A DNA stretch of 64,000 bases, from assembly GCF_002105155.1 (NCBI RefSeq), contig NW_019029016.1, forward strand, positions 248,001 through 312,000. Direction: 5' to 3'. Positions within the stretch are counted from its first letter, which is position 1. Every line of letters begins with the position of its first letter. This document shows, one piece after another, positions 8,802 to 18,400 of the stretch. The notes beneath the pieces were generated by a model. The model was not told the DNA's origin and made no database searches. It saw nothing but the letters and a program-made list of their open reading frames with translations. The position numbers and the translations under genes were made by a program. The stretch comes from Lobosporangium transversale (lineage: Eukaryota; Mortierellomycota; Mortierellomycetes; Mortierellales; Mortierellaceae).

Positions 8802-11178
8802 ATAGAGGATTTAGCAACAGCAATCAAAAAAATTGTTGATCAATTTTTTGCACCTAGTTCATCTGCGAGAAATTTTCTAGAGGAGTATGTGAGAGATCAT
8901 GGAGAATTACCAGTCACCACAGAGGGTGTCAAGGGTCTTCCAAGAATATCTAGAAGAGGAAAACCACTTGCTCCAATGTCAAGACCAAGTTTACTATTCC
9001 TCGATTTACCAGCATCATATCCAGATGATCTCACACCTAACCGCTTCAGATCAAACGTTATTCTCAACGCGCTGGATAATACAGCATCGCGAGATGTTCC
9101 AGTCTTTGGTGTGAGGTAATATGAAATTTATTTTTTGTTTATTTCAATAGCATTTATCGTCATATCGCGATATTAACCTTTTGATTTTATCCTGATAGTG
9201 GCTGTGGAAAGACTCGGTCAGTCATAGAAGTGCTCTGTCTGCAATGGGGATTTTATTTCAATGCTTCTGATAGAGATTTGGGAAGTGATGATTTATCCTC
9301 ACTATCTGCCTCTATCCTTGATAAGACACAAGATGATGATAACAAGATATCAAACACAGAATCCAATATAAAATTCGCAAAAAGAGTAACACTCTTGTTG
9401 TTCCTCTCACGTCTTTTGATCCTCAACTTTTGCCTTTCAGTCCCAGGATGTCGTCAAACATTTCCCAGTGCGAGATGGGCAATACTCCAAGTATGTCCCA
9501 ACATGTTTGAGGATGTATTCATGAGGTTATTCAAGATATTGTATGATACATTCCATGATCGCAACATATCCATAATCACCTTGACTGCGGTTACAAGAAT
9601 GGAGCTTATATCAGCACGGGAACATCTCCTTGACCTTCAGTATCCAAATTTCACTAGAAAGTCAAAACTTCGGCTTGTTGTGGATGAAGCCCAAATTCTT
9701 AGTGATCAAGGCACTGATAAGTTTGATTCATCAAGCCAAGGCAAGCTGCGGCCAATGCTTTCTCCAATTTTGCATGGATTCAGGCTACCTGACCAAAGAG
9801 AGGAGCTTACTGTCATCTACTGTGGCACAGGTCTCAGTATCCAACTTTACATTGGGCCATGGGCAGTTCAGATGGTACTAAAGAAGGTGATTCACAACTA
9901 TTGCCGCATCTGGATTTCAAAAGATGGAATTGCGAATTATCAATTCAATCATTCATCAATCGTATCAAGGATCAGCTACAAGATGAAGAATCAAAAAAAT
10001 CAATCGATATTCTTTTACCTTCAGAGGCAGTTGATATGCTCTACCAAAGACTCACTGGCAGGTTTAGACCGGTTGTGTTGGCAATTGAGGAAATAATCAG
10101 AGCAGGACAGCCAAACAAATGGGAGAACGCCATTGATACCATTGAGAGTATGTTGTCATCTTATTAAGAGAGCACACGACCAGGCAACATAATCTCTGAA
10201 CTTATTAGGACAACCAACAAAATGAAAAAACATCCAAGCGAGTTCAAGTCATGCCCTTCAATAGAGGTTATATTAGGACTTTTTCTATACCGCTGGTTTC
10301 TACTTGGAGAGAAGGAGTTTGTTCTTGATGATCAAGCACAGCTAGTCGAGGCTGCATTAGGCCGTATTAGGATGCTTGGAGGCAAAGCAAAGACTGTTCT
10401 CGATGAGCCATTTGTCCTAAAATCAGCTATCAACTATTCTAAGGAGATTGATCCACTATTTATGAGTGCTGCAGAGCAGGCAATTCTACACACAACCAAT
10501 GCACAAGCACATAGATCAATGTGGGAGACAATGATGCCAGCTTTCTTTATTGAAACATTCAAAACCAAACCTCTATCTTCTTGGCCACTTTTACCCAATA
10601 ACTGGATCCCAGAGCAGTTGAGTGGAGATGTCAAGATAGTGGGCTACAATGATCAGGACCCTCGTCTTGCAATAACATACAAGGATATAACACTCCAAGG
10701 CTTTTTAGATGTACATTTAAGCAATACCTCAAACCTGCACTTTGATTACACTCCACCATTTTACTTCCCTTCACCTAATGTCAGTGCACCAGATGTTGTT
10801 TTTTTGGTTCAAATCCAGAGTGTGATATACCCTGTTTTTGTTCAATCAAAATTACGCCAAGTTATTCCAAAGCCAGATGCAGATCAAGCTATAACAACAA
10901 CTAGCATTGCTGTTCAAGGAAAAATACAGAAAGAGCAACAGAGTCAAGATCAAAAACGGATTTAGGATTTGTGCCCTTCTGGAATGTATATAAGTATGGT
11001 TCTTGCATACCCACCCGAGGTGATTGCTTTCCAGACTTTCCGACCTGATGCAGATCCTGAACTCAGTGGATTACAGAGAGTTGTTATCAAAGTCGATAAC
11101 AACAATTTCCCTAGTATTTTCCCTGAGCGACATGTTAAGTTCTTGGATAAGCTAAAGAATTTTAAAAGGCGAGCATGA
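8802..11178 (+). pseudogene. Crinkler-type (CRN) P-loop NTPase with REase-like domain, decayed
   Basis: The architecture is that of fungal and oomycete Crinkler-like proteins: a P-loop NTPase followed by a PD-(D/E)xK nuclease-like domain. Exon 1 carries FFAPSSSARNFLEEYV and RPSLLFLDLP. An 83-nt intron (9116-9198, GTAATA...GATAG) splits the Walker A motif, which reads GVSGCGKT after splicing. It is followed by QWGFYFNASDRDLGSDDL and a Walker B-like LRLVVDEAQ. The C-terminal part has PDVVFLVQIQ...VFVQSKLRQ, fitting D...QxK of the nuclease fold. Three lesions are seen: a frameshift near 9843 (WAMGSSDG lies in the next frame), an in-frame TAA at 10165 and a TAG at 10963. No N-terminal secretion or header domain is visible. 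I call it a pseudogene of known general type. Confidence 0.75.
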
Positions 11179-11261
11179 TCAACAAGGTTCTATAAATGTA
11201 AAGAAGGCTCAATCGAGTTCAGGATAGATTGTTTTTTGATTAAATATATTTATTAAATTTT
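11179..11261. other. Short AT-rich gap before the Tc1-like element
   Basis: Only the 3' flank of the CRN pseudogene is seen here; no feature. Confidence 0.5.
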
Positions 11262-11263
11262 TA

Positions 11264-11473
11264 CACTAACATGCAAAACTGAATAATTCATTCTCATGTG
11301 CATTTCTTTTTTTTCATTCCCAGAAACTGTATATGCATACACCACTCATACTTTGCTTTAATAAAGCTCCCGTCTTCTTCTACGTCGTAGTTATGCGTTG
11401 TGACATTGGCTTGTCTCATTTGGAAAGCTAATGACTTTTTTGTCCATTCAGGTCACTTTCAGTTTTGCATGTG
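11264..11473 (+). repeat. Left inverted repeat of the Tc1-like element
   Basis: This pairs with 12514-12728 on the other strand. The outermost bases are CACTAACATGC and the inner boundary is TTTTGCATGTG. Confidence 0.9.
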
Positions 11474-11523
11474 CTCATTCGGTGGCCAAAGATCTTTATT
11501 CTTTTGTGAGCCATAACCTTACA

Positions 11524-12393
11524 TCAATAAAGAGTATTCCAACCATGGGCATCACTGACAGCTTGGAGTCTCTTATGGATACCTATGATGAGTTTGCGGC
11601 AGAAGTCCACTGGGATCCTGTACCATTCAACCGATATTCGCTCCCATAGTTCATCACAGCTCTTAGCTCGCTCCGGATACCTAGAGAGCCGCCTATCCAA
11701 TTCTGCGCACATGTCATCAAGCGACATCTGTAGATCCTCCTGGAGTAGTTTGATGTAAAGTTGTGCGTCCATATTATTGTCAATCTTTGCAATGTATCCA
11801 GGTCCGTACCATGAGAAGCATGACCACACTTTAACGTTACCACCTCCAAACTTGACAGTGCCTTACACCGACCTGCGAGTGAGGCGTCTCGGAGTGTCGT
11901 CCCAGATCCACTGCACGCCATCAGAGCAGATTCGGCTTGTTTTCGATTCATCTGACCAAATAACCTTTTTCCAATCTTCCAGAGTCCATTCCTTATACTA
12001 ATTGATAAAATGCAAACGAGCTTTAATATGTCGTCGACGTAAAGCTGGCTTACGTACACGCCTCTTTGCTGTCAATCCTAACTCCTTGAGCCGTCGTCTA
12101 ACGGTGGTCTCAGAAACAGCCGCTGGTATGAGCTGGTTGGCTCTGATGGTGGCCTCAACTGCAGACTTGAGTGTACCTCGTTTCATGTCCACCTTAAGAT
12201 ACTGTATGATATCTCTAGGTACTTTCCTTGGTCGACCGCCTTTATTGACTGGCATGTACTCCTTATTCTTTGCATAGATCTTGTTGGTCGTCCCTTGCGA
12301 TATACCGACACTAGCAGCAGCTTCTCTAGTAGACATGCCTTCCATCATTAACCTCCTAGCGTCGTTGACCTTCCTTTGTGGAGTTGGTCTCAT
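11524..12393 (-). pseudogene. Tc1-like transposase, inactivated
   Basis: One reading frame runs from ATG at 12393 to a stop at 11524 but contains two nonsense codons (TAG at 11998-12000, TAA at 11863-11865). The N-terminus is a helix-turn-helix DNA-binding region (STREAAASVGISQGTTNKIY) followed by a second HTH-like part with a GRPRK hook. The first catalytic Asp is in VIWSDES. After GPGYIAKIDNNMDAQLY the sequence jumps directly to the C-terminal ELDRRLSRYP block, so the region holding the second and third catalytic acids is deleted. No active enzyme can be made, although the ends could be mobilised by a related transposase. Confidence 0.88.
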
Positions 12394-12513
12394 ATTCTGT
12401 GAGGGTATAGTTAAGAGGGAGTTAAGTAAGTGTCCATAAAGTAAAGAGAGAAAAGCCCTTCTTTTACTTGCATTATATGACGTTCAGAAGTTGTCATGGG
12501 CAACATTTTAGAC

Positions 12514-12728
12514 CACATGCAAAACTGAAAAAGTGATCTGAATGGACAAAAAAGTCATTAGCTTTCCAAATGAGACAAGCCAATGTCACAACGCATAACT
12601 ACGACGTAGAAGAAGACGGGAGCTTTATTAAAGCAAAGTATGAGTGGTGTATGCATATACAGTTTCTGGGAATGAAAAAAAGAAATGCACATGGGAATGA
12701 ATTATTTATTCAGTTTTGCATGTTAGTG
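12514..12728 (-). repeat. Right inverted repeat of the Tc1-like element
   Basis: This is the reverse complement of 11264-11473 with small indels, ending GCATGTTAGTG before the TA target site. Confidence 0.9.
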
Positions 12729-12733
12729 TATTA

Positions 12734-12777
12734 CTAGACGGGCGACCCGTGGCTTCGCTCACGGTCGCTCCAGTCTA
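12734..12777 (-). repeat. Helitron-1 3'-terminal hairpin and CTAG
   Basis: Read on the minus strand this is an imperfect hairpin (AGACTGGAGCGACCGTG ... CACGGGTCGCCCGTCT) ending CTAG and followed by T. Helitrons end in a hairpin plus CTRR and insert before T. The loop region GCGAAGC is shared with the hairpin at 8758-8791. Confidence 0.6.
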
Positions 12778-12871
12778 GCCTTTGTCTCGTGAGGCTCATT
12801 TACCCTCGTTGGGGTTCCAACACAAAATTGAACGTTTTTGACACAAAGGTTTCTTTTTTATTTATTAGGTA

Positions 12872-13715
12872 TTAAATATTAAAGTCTTTTTTTTTATTGA
12901 CATTTTGTTGTTCTTCAAACAAAAGAGTTTCAGTGTCGGCTCGCTTTTTCAATAGATCATATAAACCGGCATGGAAACGAAAATTTTGGGCAGCCCACGG
13001 GGCGGTAGCATCGGTGCCTCTCGGCGTGCTTACTGTTTCTTCAAGTGAAAGCGAATGAACAGAGAGTTGGTCTTCCCGATCTGATTGATGGGCGGGGCGT
13101 GTAGGAGAGAGCGGTCGAGAGTGAAGGGGAGAGCGAGAGCGAGAGCGAGGAGGATGTGGGGATTTTTGGCGTGGGGAAGATGGCTTTAGGAGGGTTTGGC
13201 AACGGGAAGATGGCTGTAAAGGACTCTGGTGGGAGGAAGAAGAATGCGTGGGAGATAGGTTCCTGGGGGGGGGGTCTGGCGGCGTCGCTTGCTTTGATCG
13301 TCGTGTTGTTCCTGGTCATCGTCGTCCCAATTAAGCGAACGCTTTTGAGATTGGGGAATTGTATCAAGGCTATCATCATCACATGACTGATTGAAAAAAA
13401 AAAAAAAAAAAAAAAAAATTATTACTTTGTCTAGTCTTCACGTACAACCATATGACTATGATAGAGGCTGCCTTTACCTGGGAAGCAGGAGGGGATTGGT
13501 CGATTGAGGAGGATGAGGGCGAAAGTATTGTCTAAAAGAACGATACCAAGTTCTCCTTAGTGTTAGTCAATTATAACTCTGATTCTCTGTTGATATCCAA
13601 GACTCAAAGTTTAATAGAAACTTACTTCACTGGTATTTGGGGTCAATAGAGGTGCTTTTATAGAGACCGTCTGACGACCTTGAGAAGTCTTGGTGATGGT
13701 GGAGGTAGAAGACAT
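12872..13715 (-). CDS. Spliced accessory gene of Helitron-1, unknown function
   Basis: I recognise no family. Three exons fit well: 13626-13715 (MSSTSTITKTSQGRQ...), 13478-13531 (TILSPSSSSIDQSPPASQ) and 12872-13386. Intron 1 is GTAAGT...TTTTAG with a TGACTAAC branch site; intron 2 is GTAAAG...AATCAG with a run of about 24 T. Both junctions are in phase 0. The product is disordered and charged: DDDD and QKR/SKRRR patches suggest a nuclear signal, then a Pro/Ser/Arg-rich part (PPRSRSRSPLHSR). It ends in a short ordered-looking segment (APWAAQNFRFHAGLYDLLKK). A run of 10 G on the plus strand (13265-13274) shifts the frame by one, from real decay or a base-count error. It lies downstream of the helicase on the same strand. 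Confidence 0.55.
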
Positions 13716-13807
13716 AATGTATGAATGTACGTGTGTGAGAGCGAATGAGTGTGTGTGGTGTGTGAATTTTTTTTTTGTGTCATTTTGTAAAACGTGGTAG
13801 AATAAAT

Positions 13808-14191
13808 TTAGAGACCAAAGACCTCATGGTACACAATATTCCTCGTGTATGTACAAAAATTATTTGAATCATTTTTGATGCGAATCTTCAGCTGCTTGGG
13901 GTCTGAGCAGCGTGAGAGAGCCACATAAAGCTGCCCATGACCATGGCCAAAAACGGGTCGTGGAAGGTATACGCCAACATTCTGAAGAGTCTGCCCCTGA
14001 GCCTTGGCGAAGGCAGGTCTTAGGGGAAACTGGCGCCGCTGAAATATGACGGGAGATGATCCATCATCAGTTGCACTGATATTGAGCCGTGGGATGTAGT
14101 GGCGTATGCTCTTAAATTTTCCCGCCATTATTTCAGCTTCGATGACTTTGTTCCCAAGTTTACGCACAATGAGGCGCGTACCGTTACAGAG
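13808..14191 (-). pseudogene. Helitron-1 helicase, C-terminal piece beyond gypsy-2
   Basis: This is the 3' end of the Pif1-like helicase, cut from the rest by gypsy-2. It carries the typical terminal block FAKAQGQTLQNVGVYL ... HGQLYVALSRCSDPKQL (helicase motifs V/VI region) and stops at 13808. At its upstream border the codons LC/NG are split exactly by the gypsy-2 target duplication CAGAG, so this frame and the fragment at 20571-20762 were once continuous. The last residues (YTRNIVYHEVFGL) are usual for Helitron helicases. Confidence 0.85.
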
Positions 14192-14404
14192 TGTAAATAG
14201 TAACAATCAAAGGTGATCTTAGGTGGAATCGAAGGTCAAAGGATACTTTATTTGGCTATAACGTAGTGGACTATTTATACTGATAATTGATAGGGTTGGG
14301 GCTTGGTGTCTTGGCACTTGGGCTTGGCCTCTTGGCGCCTGGGGTGCGCGTGATAGTTGAGCCCTCCTCAAAGGTTTGAGTCAGTATTGTATAACACGTT
14401 TGCA
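14192..14404 (-). repeat. Gypsy-2 3' LTR
   Basis: 213 bp, the same as 20353-20565 at every base I compared. On the element strand it starts TGCAAACGTG and ends ATTTACA. A purine tract GGGAAGGA (14405-14412, minus strand) precedes it. Confidence 0.97.
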
Positions 14405-14412
14405 TCCTTCCC
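14405..14412 (-). other. Gypsy-2 polypurine tract
   Basis: GGGAAGGA lies directly next to the 3' LTR on the element strand, where plus-strand DNA synthesis is primed. Confidence 0.75.
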
Positions 14413-14696
14413 GTCAAAAATGAAGGAGATCATAAATCGAAGAAGAAAAGAGAAAAAAAAAAAAAAAATTGATGGAAATAAAGAAAACGAAGAGAAGAGA
14501 GGAGAAATAAATAAAATAATAAATAAAAAAAAAAATTGATGTGGTGATGTCTGATTGGTTAAAATTACTGGTCATGCGGTTCATGCAGATCATGTGGATG
14601 AGGATGGGTGAATGAGTGGCGATGGAGTTGGTGAGTTCGTGTTGCATTCTTTCCTCATTCCTCTTTGCTTATTTCAAAAAAAGGAAAAAAGTCTCC

Positions 14697-15341
14697 ATGA
14701 TGTCTTCACGCAAGGCTTCTCATCCAATGCCACCGCGTAAAGGTCGTGCTCCTTCTGGTGGCGTGTTTTCTGAAGTTGTATTGACACAGCGGTCGGCGGT
14801 ACCAAGCTCCCAGGGTTCTTCAGATGACCCTGACGCCACACAGCCTTATTCTGTGCCTCAGGAGGAAGAGCTAGATACGAGGTTGGAATTGTCTCCACGT
14901 CTTTCACCTGTAATCTTGGGGCGGATGCTACCGAAGGAGGAGTATCCTGAGGTGGGCGATTCGCCAACTGTGAGGGAAGCCAGAGATCATGTGGAGTCGA
15001 GTACTTCAGCGACGTCGGGAGTGGAGGGGGCTGGGGTCCGTTTGGCTTCTGTAAGTTCGACGAGTGACAATGCACAGTGGGAAGCTGTTGATGGAGAGGA
15101 TGGTCCTGAGGAGCCGGAGAGGCGACGGAAGAGGAGTCGTCATGAGGGACCGAGGCTGTCGATGATAAGAGAGTGTTCTTCGCTGATAGCGTTTGAGTTT
15201 CGTGCATTGCAGACCCAGGATGTGAGTGTAGAAGAGCGAGCACGGGAACGTCGTCGATTGATGGAGGAAATGGTTGTTACCATGCTGGAGTGGGCAGAGA
15301 AGGGAGGTAAAAGGAAGAGAGGAAGAGAGGAAAGGAGATAG
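14697..15341 (+). CDS. Gypsy-2 antisense ORF, unknown function
   Basis: This 214-residue ORF lies inside gypsy-2, between the pol stop and the 3' LTR, on the strand opposite to gag-pol. The tandem Met at 14697/14700 is taken as start. The N-terminal two thirds are Ser/Pro/Glu-rich and probably disordered (MPPRKGRAPSGG, SSQGSSDDPDATQ). A basic cluster follows (EEPERRRKRSRHEG), then a helix-prone C-terminus (LIAFEFRALQTQ, ERARERRRLMEEMVVTMLEW) and a Lys/Arg/Glu tail. No known domain is seen. The build (disorder, nuclear-type basic patch, terminal helix) matches the antisense ORFs of gypsy-1. Plant Retand- and Ogre-type gypsy elements are known to carry antisense ORFs at this position; a fungal parallel is my inference. 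Confidence 0.65.
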   Translation: MMSSRKASHPMPPRKGRAPSGGVFSEVVLTQRSAVPSSQGSSDDPDATQPYSVPQEEELDTRLELSPRLSPVILGRMLPKEEYPEVGDSPTVREARDHVESSTSATSGVEGAGVRLASVSSTSDNAQWEAVDGEDGPEEPERRRKRSRHEGPRLSMIRECSSLIAFEFRALQTQDVSVEERARERRRLMEEMVVTMLEWAEKGGKRKRGREERR

Positions 15342-15411
15342 TAAAAGAAGAAAGGAAGAGAGAAGAGAAGAAAAATAAAGAAAAAAGAAACAGAGAAAAA
15401 TAATTTTGGTG

Positions 15412-18400
15412 TTACTGTTGCATTTTTTGAAATTCCTCCAGTGCTTCTTTTGCATTAACTAGTGAGGATCTCCGTTCCCATGTTGCTTCTTCGTCAGGAT
15501 ATCCCTTCCATTTCACGAGCCACTTGGGGGTTCTGCCAAATAGTTTGTAATCCAGAATCTTTTCCACTTCATATTCTTCTTCGCCATCGACTAAATCTGG
15601 TGGGGGTCTGGCAGGTGCTCGTTCGCCGAAATTCTCCGGGGATTCGTGATAATGTCGTAATAAATCTGTATTGAAGACAGGGTGTTGTTTCATGTTCGGA
15701 GGTAGCTCGAGCTTGTACGCGTTGTCGTTGATCTTCTCTATGATTTTGAATGGTCCAATGAATTTTGGTTCTAACTTTTTGGAGGGTCGGTTTGCGTGAG
15801 CTGCGACAGTGATATGCTCCGTACTCAGTAAGACACTATCGCCTACAGTGAACCTGGCGGGTGATCGTGCTTTATCTGCTTGGCGTTTTTGGATGTCCTG
15901 AGCTGTCGCTATTGCGTCTTGTGCTTGCGCCAACGCAGAGGCTTGAGTGGAAATGAAGGTAGAGATAGCCGGTACATCTGTTGTTGGTGGTTTCAAGAGG
16001 GATGATGGGACAATGGGATGATGACCGTGGTTTAGGAAAAAGGGGGAAAACCCTGTGGAGGGGTTGACGGAGTTGTTGTATGCAAATTCCATCATTGGTA
16101 AGAGCAAGTCCCAGTCATTCTGTTTGTACGAGACATAAGATCGTAGCATTTCCTCCAGGGTCCTGTTGGCTCGCTCCGTCTGTCCGTCTGTCTGAGGATG
16201 GAATGCTGTAGACATATGGAGTTTAGTTCCCATGAGCTTCATCAATGTGGTCCAGAAGTGTCCCGTGAATCTTGAGTCTCTGTCCGATACAATAGCTCGT
16301 GGCATGCCATGGAGTCGGAAGACATTATTGAAGAAGAGTCGCGCGATATCTGAAGCAGTGTCCGTTGTATGGCTAGGGCAGAAGTGGACTTGTTTGGATA
16401 ACTTGTCTACGAATACAGTTATGGCATTGAACCCTCGGTTCGTCTTGGGTAAAGGGCCAATGAAGTCCATGGTGACAGTTTCCCATCGTTCAAGAGGTAT
16501 ATCGAGAGGTTTGAATAATCCGGCAGGATGATGAAGCAGTGGTTTATTTCGCTGGCACTGTTCGCATGATGCAATGTAAGTCTTGGTGTCTCGGGCCATT
16601 CGTGGCCAAAAGAAAGTCCTTCGCATGGTTTCATATGTTTTCTCGAAGCCGAGGTGGCCAGCAATGGGAGAATCATGTGCATCATGAAGTAGGAGAGCGC
16701 GAATGTTAGGATCATTCGGGATACATAAACGTGTCTGTCCAGCGATGTTAATCCACAATAGGTCATCAGCAACAAAATAACGATCAGAGGGACTTGCCTC
16801 GCGGCAGCTTTCGTAAAGTGATCCTAACTTAAGGTCATATGGGTAACACTTTATCAGGCGCTGCCGTAAGCCTGGGTCCAAACTTATTTCTATGGAGTTA
16901 ATCTGCTCACTGGCGGGATCCTGCGCCTTGTGGTCAGGCCTCCTTGAGAGAGCGTCGGGGACGATGTTGTCTTTGCCTGGTTTGTACTTGAAGTTGAAGT
17001 CGTATTCTTGTAGGAGTTCCATCCATCTGGCCTGTCTCCGAGTCAGGTTTGGCTGGGTTGGAAAATGCTGCAATGTGGCATGGTCAGTATAGACAATAAA
17101 ATGAGATCCATCCAAATAGTATCGCCATGTTCTTAAGGCGTGGACGACAGCTAGTAATTCTTGCTCATGGGTTGGGTAGTTTCGTTCTGCAGAGCTCAAC
17201 TTTCGTGATGTAAAGGCGACAGGGCGCGATTCGCCCTTGTGATCTGTTTGGAACAAGACTGCACCAATGGCGAAACCTGATGCATCAGTTTCGACGGAAG
17301 TTGCTAGGGCAGGGTCAAAAATTCTGAGTACGGGTGCCATGGTGACTGCCTGCTTCAGTCTTTCAAAGGCCTCTTGGTGAGGCTTGCTCCAGTAGAATGT
17401 TGTAGTTGAGCCTAACAGATCAGTAAGGGGAAGCGCGATATCAGCATAGTGGTCGATGTATTGATGATAGAAGTTTGTTAATCCAAGGAACTGCATGACG
17501 TGGCGCTGTGTTGTGGGTGTTGGCCATTCTCTAACTGCCTTAACCAGTGCTCCGTTTGTTTTGAGTCCATCTTTGGATATAACATGGCCTAGGAACTCTG
17601 TCTCCTCTTGCATAAATGAACACTTGGAAAGCTTGCAAAAGAGGCCTGCCTTGCGTAGGAGCCTAAGAACGTTTCTGATGTCTTGTAGATGTTGCTCTTT
17701 GTTATCAGAATAAATCAGTATATCATCTAGGTAAACTACGGTGCATTTATCCAGCACAGGATCCAACACGTTGCGCATCATGGCTGAAAAGGCGGCAGGT
17801 GCGTTGGTGAGCCCGAAAGGGACGACGTTAAACTCATAGTGACCGTAGCGTGTTCGAAATGCCGTTTTATGTCGGTCGTCTGGATGAACGCGCATTTGAT
17901 GATATCCGGATAGTAAGTCGAGCTTTGTAAAAAATCGTGCTGTCCTGAAACGATCTATTAGCTCGTCGATTCTTGGTAGTGGATGGCGATTCTTACGGGT
18001 TATTTTGTTTAATCCTCTGTAGTCTACACACATCCTCAGTCCGCCATCCTTCTTTTTAACGAATAAAACTGGTGCTCCGTAGGGTGATGTACTTGGAGAG
18101 ATGAAGCCTTTGCGCAGTAGTTCTGTGAGTTGTGTTTTTAGTTCGTCTAATTCAGCAATTGATAAGCGAATGACTGGTCTTACAGGTGGATCGGTATTAT
18201 TTTCAGTCTCGATTCGCATGCTATCGCCACGATCCTGAGGGAGTCCGTCCGGTAGTGTGTCAGGAAAGAGGTCTGGAAATTCTACTTGGACAATTTGTTG
18301 AATCGATTCGGGTAGTGTTGAGTCTAGGTTTGTTGGTGGTGAAGTGGTTCTTACTTGGGCCAAGAATGTTGTCGTTTCGGGTTCTAATGCTAATGCAGCA

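Larger units (their letters stand above)
11262..12730 (-). mobile_element. Tc1/mariner-like element with long inverted repeats, internally deleted
   Basis: The element is bounded by TA on both sides (11262-11263 and 12729-12730). The ends are perfect inverted copies starting CACTAACATGCAAAACTG. The repeats extend about 210 bp (11264-11473 and 12514-12728), far longer than the short TIRs of classic mariner elements, with a few small indels between arms. The minus-strand transposase inside is damaged, so the copy is non-autonomous. It sits 83 bp after the CRN pseudogene and 3 bp before the Helitron-1 end. Confidence 0.9.

Noticed and set aside
13041-13382. Minus-strand open frame MMMIALIQFPNLKS... 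as a gene
   Set aside because: It is the wrong register of the spliced accessory gene, whose other frames carry the coherent protein.
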